Shown: in pieces, positions 18,488-27,085 of the stretch
How positions within the stretch are numbered: position 1 is the first letter of the stretch
Layout of the letters: every line of letters starts with the position of its first letter
Source of the DNA: Oscillospiraceae bacterium
Lineage (GTDB): Bacteria; Bacillota; Clostridia; Oscillospirales; Oscillospiraceae
Direction of reading: 5' to 3'
Assembly (NCBI GenBank): GCA_016293865.1
Contig: JAEDDG010000007.1
Span: forward strand, 1 to 64,000
Length of the DNA: 64,000 nt
Program-made: the position numbers and the translations under genes
The notes under the pieces: model-generated
The model's input: only the letters and a program-made list of their open reading frames with translations
The model's database searches: none
What the model was told of the DNA's origin: nothing

Positions 18488-18512
18488 AATAATCCCTCCG
18501 TAACGAACATCA

Positions 18513-18538
18513 AAGCCGGCCCATCCAGGGGCCGGCTT
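18513..18538 (-). terminator. GC-rich hairpin between carD and ispD
   Basis: A perfect 10-bp stem AAGCCGGCCC / GGGCCGGCTT (18513-18522 and 18529-18538) with a six-base loop. There is no T-tract on either strand, so it is more likely a partial terminator, attenuator or mRNA-end stabiliser than a full stop. Confidence 0.6.
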
Positions 18539-18546
18539 ATGACCAT

Positions 18547-19026
18547 TTAACCGCAAAGCGCCGCATCCACCTGCAGCTCAACCTCATCGTATTCCGCGTC
18601 TTTCGACAGTACAATCTCCGAAATCAGGATTTGTTTGGCGGAACGGAGCATTTTCCGTTCTCCGGTTGAAAGACCCTTCTGGCTGTCGCGCTCTGTCAGG
18701 CCTTTGATGACCGCGGCAACCTCCAGCAGATCGCCGCTTTTGATCCGCAGCATATTCTCTCTGTAACGGCGATTCCAGTTTTGTGTCATTTCCGTCTGAA
18801 TCTCATGCAGCTTGCCGATCAGCCGGTCCGCTTTGTCTGGCGTGATCACCGGGCGCACACCGATCGCAGCGCAGGAATCCACCGGGATCATGACTTTCAT
18901 TCCGCCGACAGGCAGACACAGCACATAATAGCATGTGCTCTTTCCGTTGATTGTGCGCTCTTCAATGCTCTCAATCACCCCTGCGCCATGCAGCGGATGC
19001 ACAATTTTATCACCGACAAAAAACAT
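18547..19026 (-). CDS. CarD-family transcription regulator
   Basis: 159 residues. The N-terminal RNA-polymerase-interacting Tudor-like domain has the hallmark MFFVGDKIVHPLHGAGVIESIEE and the helical C-terminal domain has the YRENMLRIKSGDLLEVA segment that contacts the upstream edge of the transcription bubble. I start at the ATG at 19026, with AGGAG eight bases upstream; a further upstream in-frame start (19062) is unsupported. A promoter is visible at 19067-19096. CarD (CdnL) tunes rRNA and housekeeping promoter opening; carD-ispD-ispF order is recurrent in Firmicutes. Confidence 0.93.
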   Translation of the reverse strand: MFFVGDKIVHPLHGAGVIESIEERTINGKSTCYYVLCLPVGGMKVMIPVDSCAAIGVRPVITPDKADRLIGKLHEIQTEMTQNWNRRYRENMLRIKSGDLLEVAAVIKGLTERDSQKGLSTGERKMLRSAKQILISEIVLSKDAEYDEVELQVDAALCG

Positions 19027-19066
19027 TTTCTCTCTCCTGTTCAATCCAAAGCACACATACAATGTT

Positions 19067-19096
19067 ATTATAAACGATCATTCATTGATTAATCAA
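19067..19096 (-). promoter_or_regulatory. Sigma-A promoter of carD
   Basis: Minus strand TTGATT (19096-19091), 18-base spacer, perfect TATAAT (19072-19067), about 40 bases upstream of the carD start in an AT-rich gap. Confidence 0.75.
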
Positions 19097-19111
19097 GCTG
19101 ATTTTTCGAAA

Positions 19112-19160
19112 AAACGCAAAAACAAACAAGACTCCGGCAAAAAACATGCCGGAGTCTTGT
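19112..19160 (-). terminator. Rho-independent terminator of the ispH-rpsA operon
   Basis: A perfect 13-bp stem ACAAGACTCCGGC / GCCGGAGTCTTGT (19126-19138, 19148-19160) with a nine-base loop; on the minus strand it is followed by TTTGTTTTT. It lies 43 bases after the ispH-rpsA stop codon and before the carD promoter. Confidence 0.9.
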
Positions 19161-19202
19161 GGGATTATAAATGATTGGTGAAAATCAGCAGAGGTACGGC
19201 GC

Positions 19203-21221
19203 TTATTCAGCCGCATCCTCACTGTCTGCAGCAGGCGCGTCAGCTTCGCCGTTCAGCAGGGCGCGGATGCTCAGGGAAACCTTCTGCTTCTCATTGTTGA
19301 TTTCCGTGATCTTCGCATTGACCGTCTCGCCGACAGTCAGCACTTCGTCCGGCTTGCCAATCCGGCGGTCAGCAATCTGGGAGATATGGATCAGACCGTC
19401 AACGCCGGGAATGATTTCCGCAAAAGCGCCGAACGGCATCAGCTTTACAATCCTGACGCTGGCAACAGAACCGACATCATATGCAGAAGTGAACTTCGTC
19501 CAGGGGTTATCCGCCTCATTCTTGCAGCCGAGCGAAATTTTCTTCTTCTCTTTGTCAAAGGACAGGACAAATACATCGATCTGATCGCCGACCTTCAGAA
19601 TGTCGGAAGGCTGATGAATGCGGGTCCAGCTGAGCTCAGAAACATGAACCATACCGTCAATGCCGCCGATGTCAACAAACGCGCCGTAGGAAGTCAGGGA
19701 CTTGACAGTGCCAGTATAGTGCTTGCCGACTTCGATTTCGTTCCAGATGGCCTCAGCCTTGGCGCGGCGTTCGTCGTATGCGACCGCGCGGATGGAGCCG
19801 ACAACGCGGCGGCGGGCCTGATTGACCTCCGTGATGCGCAGACGCACCTTTGTCTTCAGAAGCTGGGTCAGCGGCGCATCCTTCGGCACACCGGACTGAG
19901 AAGCAGGCACGAAAACGCGCACGCCCTTGACCATAACCACAAGGCCACCCTTATTCTCTTCAGTCACATAGCCTTCCACAGGCTCTTTGCTTTCGCGCGC
20001 TGCGACGATGTCGTCCCAGGCCTTGACGGAGTCAAGACGCTTCTTGGACAGCATAACCGTGCCTTCAACGTCGTTCACACGCATGACATAGGTTTCAATC
20101 TCATCGCCGACTTTAACAAGATCTTCAGCCTTGGCGGTGGGGTCATCCGTCAGCTCGCCGATGGGTATGTAGCCCGACTGCTTGGTACCCAGATCAACAG
20201 AAATCTCTGTCGGCGTGATCGCTGCCACAACACCGGTAACCTTTTCTCCTGTATATAAAGTTTTAATGGATTGCTCAAGCAATTCCTCAAACGACGCCTC
20301 ATCAGCAGTTTCGTTAATGGGTTTCGTTTCCTGTACAGCCCCTTCGGCTGTTTCACTTGCAACAGTGACCTTGTTTTCGTCGTACATCTTTTGGTTGACC
20401 TCCTTTATAATCCACGCCGGCGTGGACGCACCGGCAGTGATACCAACGGTATCAAGCCCCCTGAACTGGGCGGAGCATACGTCCGCTGCGCATTCAGCAA
20501 AAACAACTTTTCCGCAGTTCCTGGCACATATCTCGGCCAGACGGCGGCTGTTTGCACTGTTTTTGCCGCCGATTACGATCATTCCGTCGCAATGAGCTGC
20601 CAATTCATATGCTTCTGCCTGCCTTACGGACGTAGCCAGACATATTGTATCAAAAAAAACGGCGTTTGTACACTCTTTTTTTATCGTTTTAACACATAAT
20701 TCAAAATTTTCTCTGTTTCCGGTCGTCTGAGAGACGACGGCAAGCGGCAAATCACGCATTTCCGGATGGGAAAATAAGTATTCTTCCGTCTCCTGAGGGG
20801 TTTCCAGAATCACATACTGTCCGCACCAATCGGCAATTCCCGTAACTTCAGGGTGCTCGCGCTCTCCGATAATCACGATCATTCTTCCGGAATCAGACTG
20901 TTTCCTGACCGTCTGGTGAATCTTCTCGACATTCGGGCAAGTGGCGTCAATCACCTGCACGCCTGCGGCCTTCAGCGCCTCATACTGCCGGCGGCCGACG
21001 CCGTGACTGCGGATAATTACGGTGTCGCCGGCCGCGAACACATGATCCGGCCCGGCCGCATGGACCCCCAGCGTTTCCAGATGCTCAACCACACTCCGAT
21101 TGTGGATAATCGGGCCAAGCGTATAGAGCCGCGCACAGCTCTGCGCAGCTTCCTCTGCCAGCTGCACGGCGCGGCGTACGCCGAAACAAAAACCGGCCGA
21201 CTTTGCAACAATTACTTTCAT
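19203..21221 (-). CDS. ispH: Fused 4-hydroxy-3-methylbut-2-enyl diphosphate reductase / S1 RNA-binding protein
   Basis: 672 residues. Residues 1 to about 285 are IspH (LytB), the last MEP-pathway enzyme, with iron-sulfur ligands in FCFGVRRAV, DATCPNV and DTICLATS and the acid-base Glu region near TTGNRENFELC. After an acidic linker there are four S1 RNA-binding domains (about 315-385, 400-465, 485-555, 570-640), resembling RpsA, and an Ala/Asp-rich tail. The IspH-S1 fusion is known from Clostridia and is a useful lineage marker. It lies five bases after plsC. Confidence 0.96.
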   Translation of the reverse strand: MKVIVAKSAGFCFGVRRAVQLAEEAAQSCARLYTLGPIIHNRSVVEHLETLGVHAAGPDHVFAAGDTVIIRSHGVGRRQYEALKAAGVQVIDATCPNVEKIHQTVRKQSDSGRMIVIIGEREHPEVTGIADWCGQYVILETPQETEEYLFSHPEMRDLPLAVVSQTTGNRENFELCVKTIKKECTNAVFFDTICLATSVRQAEAYELAAHCDGMIVIGGKNSANSRRLAEICARNCGKVVFAECAADVCSAQFRGLDTVGITAGASTPAWIIKEVNQKMYDENKVTVASETAEGAVQETKPINETADEASFEELLEQSIKTLYTGEKVTGVVAAITPTEISVDLGTKQSGYIPIGELTDDPTAKAEDLVKVGDEIETYVMRVNDVEGTVMLSKKRLDSVKAWDDIVAARESKEPVEGYVTEENKGGLVVMVKGVRVFVPASQSGVPKDAPLTQLLKTKVRLRITEVNQARRRVVGSIRAVAYDERRAKAEAIWNEIEVGKHYTGTVKSLTSYGAFVDIGGIDGMVHVSELSWTRIHQPSDILKVGDQIDVFVLSFDKEKKKISLGCKNEADNPWTKFTSAYDVGSVASVRIVKLMPFGAFAEIIPGVDGLIHISQIADRRIGKPDEVLTVGETVNAKITEINNEKQKVSLSIRALLNGEADAPAADSEDAAE

Positions 21222-21225
21222 GCTG

Positions 21226-21831
21226 TCATACCGTTCCGCCCAGAAGTGTAATCTGTTCCATCATCTGATCTGTCAGCCGCTGATAATCCTCCTGCTTCAG
21301 GTGCCGGTGCTCCGTATTGACGTGGAACGGCTTCCCGATGACGACGGTTATTCTGCCGAACAGCCGCTTTTTGCGGGGAATGTAAACAGGCACAACGGGT
21401 ACGCCGGCCATCTCTGCCATGCGCACTGCGCCGACTTTCGCCTCCACTGCGCCGTCTTCCATCGTGCGCGTTCCCTCCGGGAAAATGCCGACCTTGCTCC
21501 CGTCTTTCAGATACCGGACCACCGTACGCACGGCGGTAATATCCGCGCTGCTGCGGTCAACAGGAAAAGACCCGATCTTTCTGATGAGATAATTCAAAAG
21601 CTTATTGTGAAAGAGTTCCTTTTTGGCCACAAGGTGCAAGTGAACCTTCTTTGTGAGCGCAAACGCCAACAGAAACGGATCGCACCAATGGGAGTGATTT
21701 GCGCAGACCAAAGCGCCGCCCTCCGGAATATTCTCACGTCCCACCGTCTGCAGGCGGCAGCAAATACCGGCAATAAAACGGCAGATGCTATATAAAAAAC
21801 GATACATTCGGTACTGACGGTTTACAGACAC
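21226..21831 (-). CDS. plsC: 1-acyl-sn-glycerol-3-phosphate acyltransferase
   Basis: Makes phosphatidic acid in phospholipid synthesis, 201 residues. The acyltransferase motifs are clear: NHSHWCDPF (catalytic NHxxxxD), an FPEGTRTMEDG glycerol-phosphate motif, and VPVVPVYI. The N-terminus is hydrophobic and would associate with the membrane. The start is a GTG at 21831 with GGAGG seven bases upstream, inside the end of cmk (10-base overlap). The order cmk-plsC-ispH is common in Clostridia. Confidence 0.95.
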   Translation of the reverse strand: MSVNRQYRMYRFLYSICRFIAGICCRLQTVGRENIPEGGALVCANHSHWCDPFLLAFALTKKVHLHLVAKKELFHNKLLNYLIRKIGSFPVDRSSADITAVRTVVRYLKDGSKVGIFPEGTRTMEDGAVEAKVGAVRMAEMAGVPVVPVYIPRKKRLFGRITVVIGKPFHVNTEHRHLKQEDYQRLTDQMMEQITLLGGTV

Positions 21832-22502
21832 AGCCTTTCCTCCATCACAGACAGGACAAGCGCAATGCTCTCGTCCAAAGTTTTTCCTGTCGTATCCACA
21901 ATCACCGCATCCTGTGCGGCCTTCAGCGGCGCCACGGCCCGGCCGGAATCCTGTGCGTCGCGGGCAAGCTGCTCCCGGAGCACCGTCTCATAGTCCACGT
22001 TCATTCCCTTTGCCGTCAGCTCATCAAAACGCCTGCGGGCGCGCTCGGCGCTGGAAGCGGTCAGAAAGATTTTCAGATCCGCGTCCGGCAAAACAACTGT
22101 CCCGATGTCCCGGCCGTCCATAATCACACTGTATCTGCGGGCAAAAGCGCGCTGCATATCCAGCAGAAACGCGCGGACCGCCGGCAGCGCGGAAAAATCG
22201 GAAGCCGCCAGCGAAACCTCCGGCGTGCGGATCTGTCCGGAAACATTTTCGCCGTTGAGAATCATCTGCTGCACGCCTGCACCGTCGTGGTGCAGTTCAA
22301 TCTGCAAAGACTGCAGAAGCTGCTGCACCGCCTCCGGGTCTGTTTTATCCACACCGGCACGCAGCGCCGCAAGGCCGACGCAGCGGTAAATCGCGCCGGT
22401 ATCCACATACATAAAGCCGAATTTTCCGGCGACAGCCCGGGCAATGGTGCTTTTTCCGGCGCCGCTGGGGCCGTCAATCGCTACCGCATAGGTTTTTTTC
22501 AC
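21822..22502 (-). CDS. cmk: Cytidylate kinase
   Basis: Phosphorylates CMP and dCMP, 226 residues. The P-loop is IDGPSGAGKSTIAR near residue 9, the CMP-binding segment MDGRDIGTVVLPDADLKIFL is intact, and the LID contains SSAERARRRFDEL. It starts with GTG, overlapping the stop of the upstream flavoprotein gene in a GTGA junction. Complete and of normal length. Confidence 0.97.
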   Translation of the reverse strand: MKKTYAVAIDGPSGAGKSTIARAVAGKFGFMYVDTGAIYRCVGLAALRAGVDKTDPEAVQQLLQSLQIELHHDGAGVQQMILNGENVSGQIRTPEVSLAASDFSALPAVRAFLLDMQRAFARRYSVIMDGRDIGTVVLPDADLKIFLTASSAERARRRFDELTAKGMNVDYETVLREQLARDAQDSGRAVAPLKAAQDAVIVDTTGKTLDESIALVLSVMEERLCL

Positions 22503-23770
22503 AGTGCATGTCCCTCCGTCTGCTGGATTTGTGCCGCAGCGGCATCCGCCGCAGCCTTTGCCGTGGACCAGGCAATCTGCAGATTGAAACCGCCGGTATA
22601 TGCGTCCACGTCAAGAATCTCACCCGCGAAATAGAGCCCGTGAACCAGTTTCGACTGCATCGTGGACGGCGACACCTGCCGCACATCCACACCGCCGGCC
22701 GTCACAATGGCCTCGTCCACAGGTCTCGGACCTGTCACGCACAGCCGGAAGTCCTTCAGAAGCCGGAGCAGCTCCGCCCGCTGGGCGCGCGTCACAGAAT
22801 TCAGTTTCATATCTCCCGGAATCCCGACACGCTCGAGAACGACAGGAACCATACTGCGGTTCACAAGCTCCGGCAGATAATTCGCAAAATTCCGGTTTCC
22901 GTACTGTTTGAAATCCCGCAGCAGGCGGGCATCCAGCTTTTCCTGATCAAGCGCGGGCTTCAGGTCAATCGAAAGCGTATACTGTCCGCCTTCAAAGCTG
23001 CGCATATGCGCGCTGGCCGACAGGACAAGCGGACCGGACACGCCGAAGTGGGTAAAAAGCATTTCTCCAAAATCCGTAAAAACAGCCTTTCCCTTCCGGT
23101 CCATGGCCGTCAGACGCACATTGCGCAGGCTGAGCCCCTGCATCTGCGCGCAGCAGCCGTCGCTGCAGCACAGCGGTACAAGCGACGGCCGGGGCGGAAT
23201 CATCCGGTGTCCCAGTGCCGCAGCCATCACATATCCGTCTCCCGTGGAACCCGTGGCCGGGTATGACACACCGCCCGTGCAGAGTATGGCAGCCGCACAG
23301 CTGATCTCCGTATGCTCTCCGCATACGGCAGCAACCGCGCTCTCCGCCGTACGGACGGCACGCGCACGGTCATAGACCACCTGCACACCGGTCTGCCGCA
23401 GCTTCCGCCGCATAGCCTGCACAACTTCCTCCGCACGGTCGGACACCGGGAAGACACGGCCGCCCCGCTCTGTCTTCAGCGCAACGCCCATGGACTCAAA
23501 ATATACCATGACATCTGCCGGGCCGAACCGGCTGACAGCGCTGATCATAAACCGGCTGTTGGTCAGAATCTGATCGAGCACCTCACGGACAGAACAGTTG
23601 TTTGTCAGATTGCAGCGGCCTTTTCCGGTAATCCGCAGTTTTTTCCCGGTGTATCCTTCATTTCGCTCCATCAGGACAACACGCAGGCCCTGCTCCGCAG
23701 CCATGGCTGACGCAAGCATTCCGGCCGCGCCGCCGCCGATCACAGCAATATCCGCTTCAATTCTTCTCAT
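22499..23770 (-). CDS. HI0933/BaiN-type NAD(P)/FAD-dependent oxidoreductase
   Basis: About 423 residues. The N-terminal dinucleotide fold is IAVIGGGAAGMLASAMAAEQG-like, followed by the family marker KLRITGKGRCNLTNN and a C-terminal FAD contact TAGGVDVRQV...YFAGEILDVDAYTGGFNLQ. These proteins are widespread but poorly assigned; BaiN in Clostridium scindens was proposed to act in bile-acid dehydroxylation, yet nothing here points to a substrate. I start at the ATG at 23770 (MRRIEADIAVIGG); in-frame sequence upstream overlaps the RpiR gene in a frame unlike any protein. Confidence 0.92.
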   Translation of the reverse strand: MRRIEADIAVIGGGAAGMLASAMAAEQGLRVVLMERNEGYTGKKLRITGKGRCNLTNNCSVREVLDQILTNSRFMISAVSRFGPADVMVYFESMGVALKTERGGRVFPVSDRAEEVVQAMRRKLRQTGVQVVYDRARAVRTAESAVAAVCGEHTEISCAAAILCTGGVSYPATGSTGDGYVMAAALGHRMIPPRPSLVPLCCSDGCCAQMQGLSLRNVRLTAMDRKGKAVFTDFGEMLFTHFGVSGPLVLSASAHMRSFEGGQYTLSIDLKPALDQEKLDARLLRDFKQYGNRNFANYLPELVNRSMVPVVLERVGIPGDMKLNSVTRAQRAELLRLLKDFRLCVTGPRPVDEAIVTAGGVDVRQVSPSTMQSKLVHGLYFAGEILDVDAYTGGFNLQIAWSTAKAAADAAAAQIQQTEGHAL

Positions 23771-24614
23771 AAACCTGATACTCCGCCCAGATATCCTCCA
23801 GCATGCCGAACTTTGACACAAGATCGTCGCTGGAATGATTGGCCGCGGCCAGAAGCAGCGCATTAATCAGGCTCAGCGGCGCCACAAGAGAGTCCAGGAA
23901 AGAAACCATATTGCTCTTTGCATAAAGCTTGATTGTGGCAATGTGAGCCACAAGAGACGTTTCCGTGTCCGTGATTCCGATCACCGTCGCACCCATATCC
24001 CGCGCATAGCGCATGGCGCGGATGGTCCGCCGGGAATAGCGCGGAAAGCTGATGGCGATAAACGCATCGCCGCTGGACACACGGATAATCTGTTCAAATA
24101 TCTCGTTGGCTGAATTCTCACTGACGACACGCACATTCGGAAACAGGAGATTCAGGTAAAAGCCGAGGAAGCTGGCCAGCGCAGAAGATGAGCGCAGCCC
24201 GATTATGTAAATATTCTTCGCATGTACAATAGCGTCCACCGCCGCATCAAACGACGCCTGATCCAGACCCTCCATTGTATAGCGGATTTTTTCAATATCC
24301 GAGCTCAGAACTGAAGCGGGCAGATTGTTGTTGTCAATCAAATCCTTGGAAACCTCAATCCGCTGAACGGATGTCAGGCAGTTTTTGATGATTTCCTGCA
24401 GTGCCTTGCGCATCTCCGGATACCCGTCATAACCGAGATCTGCCGCAAAACGCACCACCGTCGACTCGCTGACGCCAACCGTCTCCCCCAGTTTGCTGGC
24501 AGTCATGAAGGCCGCTTTGTCGTAATTATCCAGAATATAGGACGCAATCCGGCGCTGTCCTTTGGAAAAGGTCCCGATAGATTCAGAAATCGCGGACAAT
24601 ACATCTTTATCCAT
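23757..24614 (-). CDS. MurR/RpiR-family transcriptional regulator
   Basis: 285 residues. An N-terminal HTH_6 domain (SKLGETVGVSESTVVRFAADLGYDG, about residues 40-65) is followed by a SIS phosphosugar-binding domain (about 115-250, with IYIIGLRSSSALASF and ISFPRYSRRTI). Such regulators sense amino-sugar or sugar phosphates. The ATG at 24614 follows GGAGG by eight bases; the TTG further upstream overlaps that site. It has its own promoter at 24658-24686 and overlaps the flavoprotein gene by 14 bases, so it probably regulates that operon or acts elsewhere; no sugar genes adjoin it. Confidence 0.93.
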   Translation of the reverse strand: MDKDVLSAISESIGTFSKGQRRIASYILDNYDKAAFMTASKLGETVGVSESTVVRFAADLGYDGYPEMRKALQEIIKNCLTSVQRIEVSKDLIDNNNLPASVLSSDIEKIRYTMEGLDQASFDAAVDAIVHAKNIYIIGLRSSSALASFLGFYLNLLFPNVRVVSENSANEIFEQIIRVSSGDAFIAISFPRYSRRTIRAMRYARDMGATVIGITDTETSLVAHIATIKLYAKSNMVSFLDSLVAPLSLINALLLAAANHSSDDLVSKFGMLEDIWAEYQVYEKN

Positions 24615-24657
24615 TCCGTGTTCCTCCAATCAATAGGCGGGCAAAGCAAAATATATA

Positions 24658-24686
24658 CTTATACATCATACTCTGTTTTGTATCAA
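24658..24686 (-). promoter_or_regulatory. Sigma-A promoter of the rpiR operon
   Basis: Minus strand TTGATA (24686-24681), exactly 17 bases, then TATAAG (24663-24658). It lies about 45 bases before the regulator start in an AT-rich gap. Confidence 0.8.
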
Positions 24687-24710
24687 ATGCAAGTTAATTT
24701 TATAAAAAAT

Positions 24711-25418
24711 TCATTTTTGCATCAGAGCAGCAATTTCCCGCTCAGTGAGCCTGCGCCACTCGCCCGGGCGCAGACGCCCAAGTTCCACGCCGCCGATGCG
24801 CACGCGGACAAGGCGCCTGACATGAAGGCCGCAGTGTTCGCACATCCGGCGCACCTGCCTGTTGCGCCCTTCGCCGATGGTCACCGCCAGGACAGCGCCG
24901 TCAGCCGTGTGTTTCAGGATCTCCGCCTGCGCCGGTCTTGTCATATACCCGTCCATTTCAAACGGCTGCTCCAGCCGCGCAAGCACTGCGTCCGCGTCGC
25001 CGTCCACCGACACATGATACGTCTTCTTTTTCCCGGCTGCCGGATGCGCCACCGCATTTGCAAAAGCGCCGTCGTTGGTCAGCAGCAGAAGTCCCTCGGA
25101 ATCCATATCCAGGCGTCCCACCGGATACACGCGGACGCCGACGCCGGACAGAAGTGCGGCCACGCTTCTGCGTCCCCGTTCATCCTGCAGCGTGGTCACA
25201 TACCCTCTCGGCTTATTCAGTGCAATATATACATGCTCTTCCGGCATGCGCACCTGTTCACCGCGCACGCAAATCAGATCCGTCTCCGGATCAGCTGCCA
25301 TTCCGACAACTGCTGTGCTGCCGTTGACTGTCACAAGTCCCTGCTCAATCAGCTTCTCCGCTGCGCGTCTTGAAGCAATTCCGCATGCAGACAGGATTTT
25401 CTGCAACCGCTGCTGCAC
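24711..25418 (-). CDS. rluB: 23S rRNA pseudouridine synthase of the RluB/RsuA family
   Basis: 235 residues. An N-terminal S4 RNA-binding domain (RLQKILSACGIASRRAAEKLI) precedes the synthase domain with catalytic Asp in GRLDMDSEGLLLLTNDG and the C-terminal EGRNRQVRRM motif. It probably modifies U2605-type uridine in 23S rRNA. The start is GTG at 25418. It follows the DacF-type gene by 17 bases; in Firmicutes rluB often sits with scpAB and dacF, as here. Confidence 0.94.
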   Translation of the reverse strand: MQQRLQKILSACGIASRRAAEKLIEQGLVTVNGSTAVVGMAADPETDLICVRGEQVRMPEEHVYIALNKPRGYVTTLQDERGRRSVAALLSGVGVRVYPVGRLDMDSEGLLLLTNDGAFANAVAHPAAGKKKTYHVSVDGDADAVLARLEQPFEMDGYMTRPAQAEILKHTADGAVLAVTIGEGRNRQVRRMCEHCGLHVRRLVRVRIGGVELGRLRPGEWRRLTEREIAALMQK

Positions 25419-25435
25419 AGTTTTTCATCTCCCTC

Positions 25436-26551
25436 TCATTGTTTAAAAAGCAGCCTGATATGAAGGCGCAGCTTCTCCCGGAAACCGGCGCGCTGCGTCC
25501 CGTCCTGACAGACGGACTGTGCCGCAGCAAGCTGCGTCTCTCCGCAGAAAACGCCGCCAATGCTGACCCTGGCGCTGCCGATCACCTCACCCGCCTGCAC
25601 ATCTGCATAAACAAAATGCGGCAGATACAGGCGGACCTCAATTTCATCCCCATCCGCCGCCAGAACCGGCACATCTCCGACGGCCCTGACCGGCAAGAAA
25701 TCCGCCATGCCGCCGATCACCGGCAGCCGGACAAGAATATCCCCGGCAGACACTGCGCAGCGGCGGGAGCAGCTGCTCCAGACGGCGTCATACATCTGCA
25801 TATGATCATTCCAGTCGTCAGGCGCCCCAAGCGTCACGCAGATCAGGCGCGCGCCTGCCCGCTCACAGCAGGACACAAGACTGCGGCCCGTGCTCTTTGT
25901 GTAGCCAGTCTTGACGCCGCAGGCGCCGGCATACATCCACAGGAGCTTATTGTGATTCACCAGCGTCCTGCCGCCGGCCGCCGCCGTTTTTGACGCCACA
26001 ATTTTTGCAAACAGTGCATGATCCATCGCCGCTGCCGCAATCCGCGCCAGATCCAGTGCAGACGCGCCGTGCCCCGGCGCATCCAATCCGTGTGGATTGC
26101 AGAAATGCGCAGTCGTCAGCCCCAGTTCGGCTGCCTTCATATTCATCAGCGCCGCAAACCGCTCAACGCTGCCCGCTGTATAGCAGGCCAGCGCCGTCGC
26201 GGCATCATTTCCGGACACAAGGAGCATTCCGTATAAAAGCTCCCGGACGGTCAGGCGCTCCCCGGCTTTCAGGTACATGGAGGAACCCTCAATGCCTGTA
26301 TACTCCGGACGGATATAGACAAGGCTGTCCGGATTGCAGCGCTCAAGCACCACAAGCGCAGTCATAATCTTTGTCGTACTTGCAATGCCGCCAGGTGTCC
26401 GGGCATCTTTTTCGTAAAGAATCCGGCCGTTTTCAGCATCAATGACCACTGCGCTGCGTGCGGAAATCCCGGAAGGCGCAGCTGCCGCCGGCAAAACACT
26501 GCTCCACAGCAGCACTCCGGCAATCAGAAAAGACAAAAGCTTCTTTTTCAC
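25436..26551 (-). CDS. dacF: D-alanyl-D-alanine carboxypeptidase (DacF/PBP5-like)
   Basis: Trims the terminal D-Ala of peptidoglycan stem peptides, 371 residues. A signal peptide of about 25 residues ends in PAAAA. The serine-acyl motifs are all visible: STTKIM (SxxK), SGN in LVSGNDAA and KTG in GVKTGYTKSTG. A C-terminal beta-sandwich PBP5 domain follows. The GTG start at 26551 has an AAGGTGG site whose surroundings can fold into a hairpin (26553-26589). Neighbouring ytfJ and scpAB recall the sporulation-linked dacF of Bacillus. Confidence 0.95.
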   Translation of the reverse strand: MKKKLLSFLIAGVLLWSSVLPAAAAPSGISARSAVVIDAENGRILYEKDARTPGGIASTTKIMTALVVLERCNPDSLVYIRPEYTGIEGSSMYLKAGERLTVRELLYGMLLVSGNDAATALACYTAGSVERFAALMNMKAAELGLTTAHFCNPHGLDAPGHGASALDLARIAAAAMDHALFAKIVASKTAAAGGRTLVNHNKLLWMYAGACGVKTGYTKSTGRSLVSCCERAGARLICVTLGAPDDWNDHMQMYDAVWSSCSRRCAVSAGDILVRLPVIGGMADFLPVRAVGDVPVLAADGDEIEVRLYLPHFVYADVQAGEVIGSARVSIGGVFCGETQLAAAQSVCQDGTQRAGFREKLRLHIRLLFKQ

Positions 26552-26552
26552 A

Positions 26553-26589
26553 AATAAGCACCACCTTACATTGTCAGGCAGTGCTTATT
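26553..26589 (-). promoter_or_regulatory. Inverted repeat spanning the dacF translation start region
   Basis: AATAAGCAC and GTGCTTATT (9-bp perfect arms, 26553-26561 and 26581-26589). In the minus-strand transcript the 3' arm ends one base before the GTG start codon and the ribosome-binding sequence AAGGTGG lies at the edge of the loop. Folding would hinder initiation. Function is inferred. Confidence 0.45.
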
Positions 26590-26659
26590 ATTTGCTGCCG
26601 GATGCAAAGCAATCCGGAAAATGTGTTGATTGTAAAATCTGCCTCAAAGCACGGCAGGA

Positions 26660-27085
26660 TTATGCCTGTTCCTCCTGCGTCTGGGATGCCTGCGTGCCTT
26701 CGTTCTTCTTTTTGCTGATCAGCGCAGAAATCTTGTCCACAATTTCCGGCGCGTTCTCAATGATCCGGTCCACTGCAGAATCTGCAGGCGGCGCGATGTG
26801 CAGAATGCGCACGTCTCCGTTTTTGATGACGATAAACGACACAGGCGTAATTTTCACACCGGCGCCGCTGCCGCCGCCGAAGGCATTGTCAGCCCCTGCC
26901 TGCTGCTGTTTGGTCTGGAAATCAGATCCGCCAGAAGCGAAGCCAAAGCTGACCTTGGACACGGGGATCAGCGTAAGGCCGTCTGCAGTCACAATGGGCT
27001 GGCCGACAATGGTATTCACGTCAACCATCTGTCTGATTTTTTCCATTGTCGTTTCCATTAAATCGCCGATCGGATGCTTATCCAT
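26660..27085 (-). CDS. ytfJ: GerW/YtfJ sporulation protein
   Basis: 141 residues. The YtfJ family core is clear: an N-terminal helix HPIGDLMETTMEKIRQMVD, then VGQPIVTADGLTLIPVSKVSFGF and a Gly/Ser-rich loop FASGGSDF, and a second Gly run AFGGGSGAGVKITPVSFIVI. The Bacillus protein is made in the forespore and aids spore germination. The ATG at 27085 follows AAAGGTGG by eight bases; an upstream GTG falls within that site. It overlaps the DUF2953 gene by eight bases, a pairing conserved in spore formers. Confidence 0.93.
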   Translation of the reverse strand: MDKHPIGDLMETTMEKIRQMVDVNTIVGQPIVTADGLTLIPVSKVSFGFASGGSDFQTKQQQAGADNAFGGGSGAGVKITPVSFIVIKNGDVRILHIAPPADSAVDRIIENAPEIVDKISALISKKKNEGTQASQTQEEQA

